Source of the DNA: Azolla caroliniana
Lineage: Eukaryota; Polypodiophyta
Reading direction: 5' to 3'
DNA length: 64,000 nucleotides
Assembly: GCA_043228905.1 (NCBI GenBank)
Contig: JBHGNT010000002.1
Location: 22,258,001-22,322,000, forward strand
This document shows positions 1-10,556 of the stretch, in pieces. The position numbers and the translations under genes are program-made. The stretch's first letter is position 1. Each line of letters opens with the position of its first letter. Under the pieces are notes generated by a model, which was not told the origin of the DNA, did no database searches, and saw only the letters and a program-made list of their open reading frames with translations.

Positions 1-2118
1 CTCACCCATAAAGGCACTCCATTTTTATGGACCTCGGAGGCACAAAATGCGTTCGACTCACTCAAACACGCATTCATCACTGCCCCGGTGCTGCTACATG
101 CCGACCCCACAAAACCCTTCCAAGTCGAAACCGATGCCTCTGACTTTGCCATTGGCGCCATCTTATCCCAAGCAGACGACAACAACCTAATGCACCCAGT
201 GGCTTACTATTCCCGAAAATTTACGGCATCTGAAATCAATTATCCCATTTACGACAAGGAGCTTGCTGCTATCATTGCTGCCTTTGAAGAATGGCGACCC
301 TACTTGGCCGGCGCACAACATCGTGTCCAGGTAGTGACTGATCATAAAAATTTAGTTTATTTTTCCACCACTCGTACTTTGAATCGAAGGCAGGCCCGTT
401 GGTCTACATTTCTCGCCGACTACAATTTTGAGATCGTATTTCGACCTGGTGGCCAACATGGGAAGGCTGATGCCCTTTCTCGCCGAGCTGACCTTGCACT
501 CCGCCCTGGGGATGCTGCTTATGCTCAACAATCTAGACGTTTGTTGAAACCCGACCAATTGCATCTGTTTGCCACTTGTATGTTGCAGGATGATTCTTTA
601 CTCCAACAAATCACTGATGCATCCAAGACCGATGCGTTCGCCAACGAGATTCGAGATAGTTTGCAAAACCCCTCCAAGGCGACCAAAAGGAAGGATCTTG
701 ACACCTTCACCATACAAGAGGGTTTGTTGTTCCGAGATCATCTCTTATACGTCCCAGAGGGCCCATGTCGCACTCGGGTGTTGCGGGAATGCCACGATGA
801 CCCACTTGCAGGTCATTTCGGGTTCGCGAAAACCCTCGAGCTAATCTCTCGGGGGTATTGGTGGCCACAACCATGGAAGCTGGTCAAAGAATACATAAAG
901 AGTTGTGAGGTTTGTGCTCGCTCCAAAGCCATTCATCATCGGCCATACGGCTTACTACAGCCGCTTCCATGTCCTCGTCGTCCTTGGGCCTCTATCTCTA
1001 TGGACCTGATAACTGATCTACCCTTGGTCAATAGCTATGACTCGGTGTTGGTCGTTGTCGATCGGTTTACGAAGATGGCTCACTTCACTCCATGCTCCAA
1101 AACCATTTCCGGAGAAGGAATGGTGCATCTCCTACTCAACAATGTAGTACGCTTGCATGGACTCCCCGATGATGTCATCTCGGATCGCGGACCCCAGTTT
1201 GTCTCTCACTTCTGGCAGCGCCTGCTACAAACTTTAGGCATCTCTGTCAAGTTGTCCTCCGCTTATCACCCCCAAACTGACGGGCAAACAGAACGTGTCA
1301 ACCAAATCCTTGAGCAGTATCTTCGGTGCTCGGTTAGTTACCAACAAGATGATTGGGTCAACTTACTTTCGCTCGCGGAATTCGCCTACAATAATTCTCT
1401 CCATGCATCGACTGGCGTCACTCCCTTCTTTGCCAACTACGGTTTACATCCTCGCTTCAACATTTCCCTTCCTACCACTTCCGTGAACCCTTCGGCGGAG
1501 GATCGTGCCCGCATTTTGGAAGAAGTACATCATGATTTATCCTTGGAGCTTAGTCTTGCTAATGAACGATACAAGAAGCAGGCTGATCGCCATCGATCTT
1601 CCACTCCACACTTTGTCGTTGGAGACATGGTCTGGTTGTTACGTCGACACATCTCTACTACTCGTCCATGTGCGAAACTTGATTACAAGAAGTTGGGACC
1701 ATTCCGTATCATCGAGTGCATCAATCCCGTCGCCTTCCGGCTCGCCCTTCCATCCCACTTCCGGATTCACGATGTTTTTCATGTCTCCCTCCTCGAACCC
1801 CATTATGCTTCACAACTCCCAGGACGTCAAGCCCCACCACCACCACCTGTGCAATTGACGACAGGGGAGGAATACGAGGTCGACCAAATCCTTGACTCGC
1901 GTTGGCACCGTCGACACTTGCAATACCTCGTCCTATGGAGGGGTTACCCCATGTCTGAGGCCACATGGGAACCATCGGCAAATTTACAAAATGCCCCAGA
2001 GGCCGTCCAAGATTTTCATCACCGATATCCCCACAAACCAACGGCCGATTTGGGAAGGCGGCGGCGTAAGAGGGGGGATAATGTCAAGATTCGAACTCTT
2101 GACACGACCATGTTATAA
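1..2118 (+). CDS. Ty3/gypsy chromovirus polyprotein, 3' part (TE1: RNase H, integrase, chromodomain)
   Basis: The reading frame is open from base 1, so the gene is cut by the window edge; about 705 residues remain, ending in a TAA. Seen in order: the RNase H domain (TDAS, DKEL and VTDHKNL motifs, about 130-470), an H-H-C-C integrase zinc site (about 790-925), the integrase core with its D, D and E at about 997, 1177 and 1288 (MDLITDLP, SDRGPQF, TERVNQ), and a C-terminal chromodomain (about 1870-2040; EEYEVDQIL, LVLWRGYP, TWEP). In this family RNase H removes the RNA template, integrase inserts the cDNA, and the chromodomain is thought to steer insertion to chromatin. No stop interrupts the frame, which suggests a fairly young copy. 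Gag, protease and reverse transcriptase lie outside the window. A purine tract at about 2069-2080 precedes the 3' LTR. Confidence 0.93.
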   Translation, partial: LTHKGTPFLWTSEAQNAFDSLKHAFITAPVLLHADPTKPFQVETDASDFAIGAILSQADDNNLMHPVAYYSRKFTASEINYPIYDKELAAIIAAFEEWRPYLAGAQHRVQVVTDHKNLVYFSTTRTLNRRQARWSTFLADYNFEIVFRPGGQHGKADALSRRADLALRPGDAAYAQQSRRLLKPDQLHLFATCMLQDDSLLQQITDASKTDAFANEIRDSLQNPSKATKRKDLDTFTIQEGLLFRDHLLYVPEGPCRTRVLRECHDDPLAGHFGFAKTLELISRGYWWPQPWKLVKEYIKSCEVCARSKAIHHRPYGLLQPLPCPRRPWASISMDLITDLPLVNSYDSVLVVVDRFTKMAHFTPCSKTISGEGMVHLLLNNVVRLHGLPDDVISDRGPQFVSHFWQRLLQTLGISVKLSSAYHPQTDGQTERVNQILEQYLRCSVSYQQDDWVNLLSLAEFAYNNSLHASTGVTPFFANYGLHPRFNISLPTTSVNPSAEDRARILEEVHHDLSLELSLANERYKKQADRHRSSTPHFVVGDMVWLLRRHISTTRPCAKLDYKKLGPFRIIECINPVAFRLALPSHFRIHDVFHVSLLEPHYASQLPGRQAPPPPPVQLTTGEEYEVDQILDSRWHRRHLQYLVLWRGYPMSEATWEPSANLQNAPEAVQDFHHRYPHKPTADLGRRRRKRGDNVKIRTLDTTML

Positions 2119-2434
2119 TCTACTATTATGAGTTAACCAAGATATCTAGTACTAGTTATGTATATAATTGTTCCTTATTATTTTGCTAGCATCATGTGCA
2201 TAGTTGCTCCCTTGTAGTATTTACACTTGGCACATGCATGCATACCTACATGCTCTATTGTAGATTCACATGCGTGCAACAAGTATGCATGCCATGTAGT
2301 ATAAATAGAGGAGTTCACCTTGAAGGAATTCAAGGTGAACAACACCAGTTATGGAGTCTTTCCTTTAGTACTATCTTCTTTCTTGTCCATTTGGTTATCT
2401 TCTTCGTTGTCTCTTGAGTTTATGATCCGTGACA
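2082..2434 (+). mobile_element. 3' LTR of gypsy element TE1
   Basis: It follows the polypurine tract AGAGGGGGGATA, begins TGTCA and ends TGACA, the inverted termini expected of an LTR (353 bp). Its first 23 bases form a near-palindrome (TGTCAAGA / TCTTGACA around TTCGAAC). Immediately after 2434 the sequence is the antisense reverse transcriptase of TE2, so TE1 inserted into TE2. The other LTR and the second target-site copy are outside the window. Confidence 0.85.
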
Positions 2435-4595
2435 GCATGTTCTTGTAATGTACGGCTATAAACTAAAATATCATCCGAGAAAATAACGACGAATTTTCCA
2501 AGTTGTTCTCGGAAAATGTCATTCATTTCTTGTTGAAAAGTAGCCGGAGCATTGGTCAAACCAAAAGGCATAAACAAAAACTCGTAATGGTCATAGCGTG
2601 TACGAAATGCCGTTTTAGGAACATCGTCCTCACTTATTCGTATTTGATGGTAGCCAGTACGGAGATCAAGTTTTGTAAAATACCGAGTTCCTTGGAGACG
2701 GTCAATTAGATCGTCAACCCGGGGCAATGGGTACGAATTCTTGATCGTCACTTTATTCAAGCATCGGTAATTAATACACATACGCCATGTGCCCTCTTTC
2801 TTTATAACCAAGAGAACTAGTGCACCCCATGGAGATTTACTATAACGTATATAACCCATTCGTAAATAGTCCTTGAGTTGCTTAGATACCTCATCTTCTT
2901 CAGATCGACTTAAGCGATACGGAGGTATACTTATTGGTGCAACACCAGGTACAATATCATAGTACGATGGTCTATATTACGTTTAGGAGGTAACCCATCA
3001 GGTAGTTCACTTGGAAAAACTTCATGAAAATCATTTAAGATTTCATCAAGTTGTTGTTGTTCAAAATATGTTAATTGAACCGGGACATTATCGATATTGT
3101 AAACGTGAATGTCCGGATCAAGTACACAATAAAATAACGTAGAACAAGACAACTCAGATATTGATGGACACGAGGAAACAATCGAGAGGGATTGTTTTTT
3201 TACACATTGAATAAAATGCGTACAATCGTTCAGTACAAAAGAAATAGAATGGCGAACCCAATCAATAAATAAAGAAGAGTTTTTATTATAAAACCAGCGA
3301 TAACCCAATATTACATCGGTGGTACAAAGATTCATTACATGGAAGTCTACTTCCTCTATATAAGTATCAATAGAAATTCCTAATGAATGAATCGCCCCGT
3401 TGATGTATTGTACTCTTCCATCAGCCAAGTGCACCGTGTAGGTGTGATCACTTACGATGGGTTGGATTCCCCATATCTGAACCAAACGATCATTCACAAA
3501 ATTGTGTGAGCTTCCCGAATCAAATAAAAATTGTACGGGAGATCCATTGATATACCCGTTTGCACGTAGTAAATCATTGGGACCCAATACATAGTGAGGG
3601 AAAGAACATTGACAATTACTTAAATGATGTGTATAGACCTGAAGGACATTAGGAATCTGACCTTTATGGTCTGCAGCTTTAGCTTTGTTGTCGTGCTCTT
3701 TCCATTGGATCTTTCGACATTGATCTTTTGTATGACCCTTCTTTTTGCAGAATACGCAAAAAGGATGTTGTCGCATACAATCGCGATCCACGAATTCGTT
3801 GGGTGTCTTGCGTTTCCCAACAAATTGCGACTGCTTAGTCCCGGGCGCTTCGTTGGGTTTGTTGTGGTCCTTCTTCAAAGTGCGTTGATAGTGAAGAACT
3901 ATTTCAATGGCCTCTTTGAAGGATTCTGGATCCTTATTGTGCACTATCCAGTGATAGTCCGAATTGGGGATGCCATTGACAAAACAAGCTATCAACCAAT
4001 TGTCCCCTTCTAGACCCGATTTTTGGATTTGGGTTCTAGCATGGTGAACATAGTCTTCTAGAGAGGAAAATTTCCTGCTAGAGAGGTTCATTAAAGCTTG
4101 TGCTGCCTCGGTTCGAGAGGGAGGTTGCAGAAATTGGCCCTTAAAAACCATGACAAAATTTGTCCAGGTATCAGGCAATTTCCCCATAGTACAGAGCCCA
4201 CGCCACCAGGCAGCGGCCTTTCCCCCGAGTTCTCAGCCGACATATGCAATCTTCGTACTATCTGGCGTGGGATAGAGTTCAAAATGAGACTCCCATCGTC
4301 CCAGCCATGTGCAGATTGCTTCATCGGTTCTTTCCTTTTTGTCTCCTGTAAATGGCTTAACGACAAATGATGGTTCACCTTGTCGCTCATCAGGTCTATT
4401 AGTCTCACGTTGTAGACTAATGACACGTGCCTCAAGAGGACTCTGAGATTGCCGAAGTTCGGTCATCTGTTGAGCAGTGAAACTAAGGTATTGGGTTATT
4501 TGTGCCAAATACATCTCAGTGGACATATGTCGAGGAGGATTCCCTTGAGTTCCTTCCGCTTGAGCGGATGACATTGGATCGTTAATTTGAGCCAT
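2435..4595 (-). pseudogene. Ty3/gypsy gag-pol remnant (TE2), interrupted by TE1
   Basis: Read on the minus strand from the ATG at 4595: Gag, a CCHC zinc knuckle (CVFCKKKGHTKDQC, about 3720-3765), an aspartic protease (FDSGSSHNF, about 3500), then reverse transcriptase ([36 protein letters not shown]). The gene is broken in three ways. An in-frame TGA lies at about 4230-4232; the flanking frames match and the protein reads on sensibly. A frameshift near 2960 follows the protease. TE1 cuts the reverse transcriptase just after FSDDILVYS. RNase H and integrase would lie beyond TE1, outside the window. The catalytic reverse transcriptase motif reads FSDD rather than the usual Y/F-L/I-DD. Confidence 0.85.
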
Positions 4596-6281
4596 TAAAG
4601 ATTATTTCTGGAAAAGAAATAGGATAAGGTCAGAGAGATAGTCATAACATCATGTCGTGATGTAAACATATCATGGGCAAACATTAATCGATATCATGAT
4701 CTCGCGTCAATACCCCTCTAGACGTATGAGATTAGGTTCAAGATCAGGTTACTATGGTAACACAAAGGTGTTTTAAAAACCATGGGGGAGACAATTTAAT
4801 GTCTTTCCCTGATCTCTATATCGATTTTTTCATGGTGGCTCCCCGAGGCTCAACCATGTATGTTCGCGTCATGAATAGTTTATACACGAAAAAAAATGTT
4901 AACAATAAACTATGTTTCGGTGCCCACATATGTGGTTTCGGCTCTTTAAGTCCTATTACGAGGACCCCGAGGTGCACTTTGACCTTAAGTCTAAACATGT
5001 GTTATAGTCATATTATGTATCAAGGATGTTGTATGGTCTTGGTCATATTTGAACTCGAGACCTCGAGAACAAATACATTAAACACTTGAGCCAACCAAGT
5101 AAGTTTCTCTTCTCGAATGCTTAATGTTTGATGTGTATAAGAGATATGCGAGCATTTGATCATATATCGTTTTTTTTAAAAGAACATATATGTCAAGGGT
5201 CCTTATTTCGCCCTCATTTACCAAAACTATGTTGGTATGTTACCTAACCTCAAGTCTCGTAATTACGATGGCATACGCCAAAGTGCAACCTAATGGTCAA
5301 GCCAAATGAGCCCTCGTTTCGTAGTAGGCCCACGTGGCCCATCACATGGTCACGTCATTACTAATGCCTCTCATAAGAACGAGCTCATGGTGGCATCGTA
5401 TCCATGTAACGAGGGAGGGATGTTGGATACGTGTGTCATTGGAGCGACCTCACTTGAAGTGGGTCAAGCCCTACGTACTCAACATCATTATGGCTATAGG
5501 CGTTTCTTTACGTAACAAAATCGAGGTCATCAACGGGGTTGTCAACAATAAAAAATTGTTGAAAAAGGGATGGTGACAACGCCATTCTCACAAAAATGTT
5601 ACGACGGCCACCAACATCCTTTTCCCGACAAGGACAACTTTCGATATAATCACGTAATAACGAATATACACATATGTTTACTTATCATATATATACGATC
5701 AAATACGTATATACGTGACCACATATGCCTATATTAACATATCGTTATATTAAATAGCCACAAATGATGTGATCGAGATACGTAATCGAGGTATATACCT
5801 CTACGCACACGAAACATCCACAAATAAGAGATCATCGTAATACGCAATTGAGGTATTGACCTCTTACGCATACGAGACCAAACGCATATCCTTTACAACA
5901 AATCAAGGTATTAAACTCATGCGCAAACGTAACATATGTTCTTGAACGTAATACGTAATTGAGGTATTAACCTCGTACGCATCCGACATTCATCACATAT
6001 TATTTATATGTCAAACAAGGTATTGACCTCGTGCACATATGTAAACGTTTTAGATAATCAATTAAAGACCACTACAACATCATTGACTTAATGAAAAAAA
6101 TTGACATATAAACTAAACACATGATTAGATGGGAGAAGAGAGAATAGAAAGAAAAAAATTTATTACGGAAAGAGTTACCGAAGTTCTTTGTTGATCGTTG
6201 TCTGGATCAAGGCCGACCGCACATCGATCGATCACCATCAATCAAAAGTCAAAAGACAAACAAAGAAACATTAGTACATAA
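4596..6281 (-). other. Long untranslated leader of TE2 (between gag and primer-binding site)
   Basis: About 1.7 kb lies between the TE2 gag start and its putative primer-binding site. I found no convincing coding sequence; short frames at 4754-5089 and 5306-5576 have no recognisable motif. The part nearest the LTR carries a degenerate tandem repeat with short palindromes, listed separately. Assignment to TE2 is inferred from position and orientation; an extra insertion within the stretch cannot be excluded. Confidence 0.4.
5788..6030. repeat. Degenerate tandem repeat of about 57 bp, five units each with a short palindrome
   Basis: Five copies of a GAGGTATTRACCTC-like motif occur at 5788-5801, 5850-5863, 5904-5918, 5961-5974 and 6016-6030, spaced 54-62 bp. 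The first is a perfect 14-bp palindrome (GAGGTATATACCTC) and the others are near-palindromes. Each is followed by a CG-containing TACGCA/TGCGCA-like word, so the unit is larger than the palindrome. The array lies in the putative TE2 leader. Confidence 0.7.
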
Positions 6282-6292
6282 ATCTGATACCA
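6282..6292 (-). other. Putative primer-binding site of TE2 (initiator tRNA-Met type)
   Basis: On the minus strand this reads TGGTATCAGAT, matching the start of the common plant retrotransposon primer-binding site TGGTATCAGAGC. It sits two bases inside the presumed LTR end at 6295. Confidence 0.6.
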
Positions 6293-6294
6293 AA

Positions 6295-6750
6295 TATTAG
6301 AGATCTAGGTACTAAAGTAAGCTTAAGATAAGGATAAAGTAATGATAGATAGAAAGGAGAAAGAGAACGAAGGGTGCCGATCCACCTGACCACCCCCGAG
6401 TGAAGGGATCAAGATGGACTCAAGCCTCGATCGGCGTCCCATACCACCGCCGTGGCATCGAGTCGTACCTGGTGCTGGCGCGCTCGCTACAAGAGTTGAC
6501 CCACCACAAGAGCAGACTCTCGATGTAGTCAAAAAGATGATGAAATGAGGGTAGCTAGGCCTCTTATTTATAGCGATACCCAAGGCCCCCAGGCAAGTTC
6601 ACACTTGACCTAATGGGTTGTCTCAATCCCGAGGATTAAAAGTAATCCTCCCCTTCTTTACACTCTCGTTTAACCCTCACACTTATCCACGTGTATAGAA
6701 TACTACGGTAAATTCTCACCACGGGATATTAAATGGTCATGCCCGTAACA
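6295..6750 (-). mobile_element. Putative 5' LTR of TE2
   Basis: Bounded on one side by the primer-binding site. On the other side a minus-strand TGTTACGGGC start at 6750 gives about 456 bp with ends TGTTA and TAATA, i.e. an imperfect inverted terminus. It contains a good TATA box (6563-6573). The second LTR is not in the window, so the 6750 boundary is an inference. TE3 inserted six bases beyond it. Confidence 0.55.
6563..6573 (-). promoter_or_regulatory. TATA box in the TE2 LTR
   Basis: The minus strand reads CTATAAATAAG, a near-consensus plant TATA box, about 180 bp from the presumed LTR start, as expected for the U3/R promoter of an LTR element. Confidence 0.55.
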
Positions 6751-6756
6751 CTAGAC

Positions 6757-6876
6757 TGTCAGGAACAATACTGTCAGGAACAGTACTAAGACAGAGAAGG
6801 AATTAGTACTAAAAGAAGTATTAGTACTAAGAGAGGTGAAGAACTCTCGAGAGAAGGAAAGAGTGAGTGAGAGGGA

Positions 6877-6923
<47 letters not shown>

Positions 6924-7211
6924 AGAAAAGATATATATTATGTGAAGAAAATGTACAGTAGCTAGGAGGCTTAAGACTGGCGTTGAACCGATTTGGTTCG
7001 AAATAATGCCGTGTGCCTCCTTTTATAGTGTTCTAAGGAATACTCCTGAAGTTTCTAGAATGTTCCAAAGAAATCTGGAATATACATCAATTTTCTATAA
7101 TAAAACATAAATGAAAATAATATTCTACGTATTACAATGTATAATCTAATGGTCAAGAGCTCGACTCATGTAGCATAAGGTCATGGGTTCGAGTCTTGCC
7201 ATATCATGACA
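6757..7211 (-). repeat. 3' LTR of TE3, with a 15-bp terminal duplication and a long GA tract
   Basis: Matches 11965-12391 along its length. Its outer end has two tandem copies of TGTCAGGAACARTAC (6757-6771, 6772-6786), where the other LTR has one. The GA microsatellite at about 6868-6917 is longer than in the partner LTR. The inner part (about 7141-7199) resembles the 3' half of a tRNA, including GGTTCGAGTC. Confidence 0.9.
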
Positions 7212-10200
7212 CTATCCCCCCTTTAAAACGACGAGTGTAACGAGTCGTTTTGGATTGAGGACCCGGTTTGTCTGGATATTGACGATGGAAGTCTTCAAGA
7301 AGAGCACGAGCCTTGGTGACATTCTCTATCAGTTCCCAAGTACGCTCACTGGGACTATATCCTAGCCAATCGACTAGATAGTAGAGCTTGTTGCGAACAA
7401 GCTTGGAATCAAGGATGGCGGCAACCTCGTACTCAGGTCCATCTTCAAGCTCGATCGGGGGTGGAGGCTGTGTAATACGTCCTGGGATGGTGCTCTCTTG
7501 ATAGGGTTCGAGGAGAGAACTATGAAACACCAGATGTATCCGAAGTTGTGGAGGTAGATCAAGACAAAAAGCGACATCATTAATCTTTCCTATAATACGG
7601 AAAGGACCTAATCGCCAATAATCCAACTTCTCGCATGGGCGAGTGGTCTTGATGTGTCGTCGGAGTAGCCATACCCAATCTCCAATGTTAAAACTAGATG
7701 GGAGTCGATGACGATCCGCATAAACCTTGTGTGTTTGTTGAGCTTGTTGGAGATGAGTAGATACATCCGCTTGTATCTTGCGTAACCTCTCCAAACGATC
7801 TTCTGTGCAAGGATTTGTGGACACCTCTGGGGTTTCAAGTACACACCACCGGGGGTGACATCCCGTATAAGCATAAAATGGCGTAACTTTAGTGGATGCG
7901 TGGATAGAGTTGTTATAGGCAAATTCGGCGAAGTGGAGAATATCTGCCCAGTCATCCTGATGATAGCTGAGAAAGCACCGTAGATATTGCTCCAGCGTTT
8001 GATTGGTTCGTTCGGCTTGGCCATCGGTTTGGGGGTGGTAGCCGGAGGAGAGGTTACAAGTGACCTTGAGCATGTTAAAAAGGTGCTTCCAAAATTTTGA
8101 CACGAACTGGGGTCCACGGTCGCTAATGATACTATCAGGAAGTCCATGATGCCGACATACTTCACACATGACAATTTCGGCAGTGTCTTCACTGGAGATC
8201 TCCTTAGTACATGGCAAGAAATGAGCCATCTTCGTATATCGATCGACCACCGTTAGAATCGCATTGAACCCCTTAGAGAGTGGAAGATCTATGATGAAGT
8301 CTAGAGCAATGGATTGCCACGGCTTGCTTGGAATTGGTAATGGTTCTAATAAACCATATGGATGATGCCTTGGCATTTTTGCTCTGCAGCATGTATCACA
8401 AGTCCGAACAAAATCCTCGACAAATTGTCGCATACAGGGCCACCAGAATGATCGTTGTACTAAATGTAATGTTTTGGTACTACCAAAATGCCTAGTTGTA
8501 TATGTGTCATGACAGTTTTGTACTACTTGAAGGCGGCAAGAACCATTAGGAACATACAAAAGTTCTTTAAAGAAGAGTAATCCATCATGGTATTTGAATT
8601 GCCGATAGTCCGTACCTGGTGGTTGCAACTGTAAACACGACGCGTGAGAGGGATCAATTTGTGCTAGTATAGCTTGGGCGAACGCATCTGTCTTCAAGTC
8701 TTCGCGTATGGTATCGATAACGTGGGAATCCATGGGCATGTCAAAGATCTGTGTTGCTTGTAGTCGTGCTGGTCCCAACATGACTTGTTTTTGGTTATCA
8801 AAAGTTGGCTCGCCGGGACGGGGTGCTAGATACGAACGCCGTGATAATGCATCTGCCTTCCCTTGGTGCTTCCCCGGACGATATGTAATTTTGAAGTCGA
8901 AACGCGTGAGGAAGTGGGCCCACCGAGCTTGACGTCGATTCAACACACGAGCATCCTGAAAGTAGGCAAGGTTCTTGTGGTCACTAAATACAATGACCGG
9001 ATGCGAGGATCCCTCCAGAAAATGCCTCCATTGCATAAAAGAATCCACTATTGCCAGTAGCTCCTTATCATGAATTTTGTAGTTGATTTCAGCGGCGTCA
9101 AACTTGCGTGAGTGAAAAGCCACAGGATGTAACTTCTCATCACTCCCTTGTTGTGACAGAATGCTCCCCAATGCAAAATCCGATGTGTCAGCTTCGATAA
9201 TGAATGGTTTTTCCGGATCTACATGAGCTAGAATTGGAGCCGATGTAAATGCCTTTTTAAGACTCTCTAAAGCCATGTCCGTTTCTTTAGACCAGATGAA
9301 CGGTTGTCCTTTCCTGGTAAGTTGTGTGAGAGGTAGAACGATCTTTGAGTAATCTTGTATGAACTTCCGGTAAAAATTGGCAAAGCCTAGGAAGCATTGC
9401 ACATCCCACACCGAACGCGGAGTTTGCCATTCTACCACCGTTTTGACCTTAGCTGGGTCCATGGAGATGCCTTCTGACGAAATGATGTACCCGAGAAATT
9501 CCACTTGGTTGCACCCGAAACTACATTTTTCCAGCTTTGCATACAGACCATGTTCTCGAAGTCGTTTTAGTACTAATAGTACATGAGAATCATGTTCTTC
9601 TTGGGTCTTTGAATAAACCAGTAGATCATCCAAATAGATGATCAAACAATCATCCAATAGATCTCGGAATATATCATTAGCCATGTGCTGGAAGACTGTC
9701 GGCGCATTAGTGAGGCCGAACGGCATGATCATATACTCGAAGTGCCCATATCTGGTGCGAAACGTGGTCTTCCATTTGTCTCCTGGTTGGATCCGTACGA
9801 GGTTATATGCTCCCCGTAAGTCGATCTTCGTGAAGAACCTGGCACCATTGATCCGTTCCAAAAGACTTGAGATAAGGGGAAGAGCATACCTATTCCTGAT
9901 TGTAACCTTATTCAGGCCACGGTAATCTACAACGAGACGAAGCGATCCATCCTTTTTCTTGACGAAGAAAATGGGCGCGCCAGCTGGAGATTTCGAATGC
10001 CGAATGAAACCATTTTCCAAATTCTCCTCTATATAGGCCCGAAGGACTTCCAGCTCAGTTGGTGACAAATTGTAGATCGGTCCCCATGGCGGCTCTTTTC
10101 CCGGTTGTAAATCGATGGGGCAATCGTACGGTCGATGATGAGGAAGTGTGTTGGCTTGTACTTTATCAAACACATCAACGTAATGACGATACTTCTCAGG

Positions 10201-10317
10201 AAGTTGAACGGTGGATTCTTCTTTAGTGGTGCTGGAGGGGTTTACTGATATTGCAAAGAGGAACATTTCTTCCTTGCGCCCTTCTTTACGCAATTGACAT
10301 AGCGAAATGGTTGCCAT
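7204..10317 (-). CDS. TE3 pol: reverse transcriptase, RNase H, integrase, chromodomain
   Basis: A 1,037-residue uninterrupted frame. Order on the minus strand: the region joining protease to reverse transcriptase, reverse transcriptase (VDYRGLNKVT, IDLRGAYN, FGLTNAP, IIYLDDLLVYS), RNase H (EADTSDFALG, DKELLAIV, SDHKNLAYF), H-H-C-C zinc site, integrase core (ALDFIIDLP, SDRGPQF, AERTNQ), and a chromodomain (EYEVAAILDS, LVDWLGYS, TWE). The same frame continues upstream to a TAG at about 10557, so the true 5' end of pol is in the fused gag-pol; the start given is only the first usable Met. The stop lies a few bases within the 3' LTR. Catalytic residues appear intact, but gag is broken, so this copy probably depends on others. 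Confidence 0.93.
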   Translation of the reverse strand: MATISLCQLRKEGRKEEMFLFAISVNPSSTTKEESTVQLPEKYRHYVDVFDKVQANTLPHHRPYDCPIDLQPGKEPPWGPIYNLSPTELEVLRAYIEENLENGFIRHSKSPAGAPIFFVKKKDGSLRLVVDYRGLNKVTIRNRYALPLISSLLERINGARFFTKIDLRGAYNLVRIQPGDKWKTTFRTRYGHFEYMIMPFGLTNAPTVFQHMANDIFRDLLDDCLIIYLDDLLVYSKTQEEHDSHVLLVLKRLREHGLYAKLEKCSFGCNQVEFLGYIISSEGISMDPAKVKTVVEWQTPRSVWDVQCFLGFANFYRKFIQDYSKIVLPLTQLTRKGQPFIWSKETDMALESLKKAFTSAPILAHVDPEKPFIIEADTSDFALGSILSQQGSDEKLHPVAFHSRKFDAAEINYKIHDKELLAIVDSFMQWRHFLEGSSHPVIVFSDHKNLAYFQDARVLNRRQARWAHFLTRFDFKITYRPGKHQGKADALSRRSYLAPRPGEPTFDNQKQVMLGPARLQATQIFDMPMDSHVIDTIREDLKTDAFAQAILAQIDPSHASCLQLQPPGTDYRQFKYHDGLLFFKELLYVPNGSCRLQVVQNCHDTYTTRHFGSTKTLHLVQRSFWWPCMRQFVEDFVRTCDTCCRAKMPRHHPYGLLEPLPIPSKPWQSIALDFIIDLPLSKGFNAILTVVDRYTKMAHFLPCTKEISSEDTAEIVMCEVCRHHGLPDSIISDRGPQFVSKFWKHLFNMLKVTCNLSSGYHPQTDGQAERTNQTLEQYLRCFLSYHQDDWADILHFAEFAYNNSIHASTKVTPFYAYTGCHPRWCVLETPEVSTNPCTEDRLERLRKIQADVSTHLQQAQQTHKVYADRHRLPSSFNIGDWVWLLRRHIKTTRPCEKLDYWRLGPFRIIGKINDVAFCLDLPPQLRIHLVFHSSLLEPYQESTIPGRITQPPPPIELEDGPEYEVAAILDSKLVRNKLYYLVDWLGYSPSERTWELIENVTKARALLEDFHRQYPDKPGPQSKTTRYTRRFKGGIVS

Positions 10318-10556
10318 CTTCTGAGTTGACCCTTGGGTTTGTCGACACCGGATTTCTCTTGTTCTCCAATCTATGTCTGGACTATGGAACTCGAACCACG
10401 GTAATCCTAAAACTATGGGATGTTCTGGGATACTAATAATATTAAATGATACTACACATGCTAAGTTATCTAGGACAATATTAATGGGCCCTGACTCTTC
10501 TATGATATTTCCGGAAGCAATGGGACGTCCATCAATGACTACTACAGAGGCTGGAC

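Noticed and set aside
7141-7200. Possible tRNA gene (GGTTCGAGTC B box)
   Set aside because: It is part of both TE3 LTRs (also at about 12320-12380) and I could not complete a cloverleaf.
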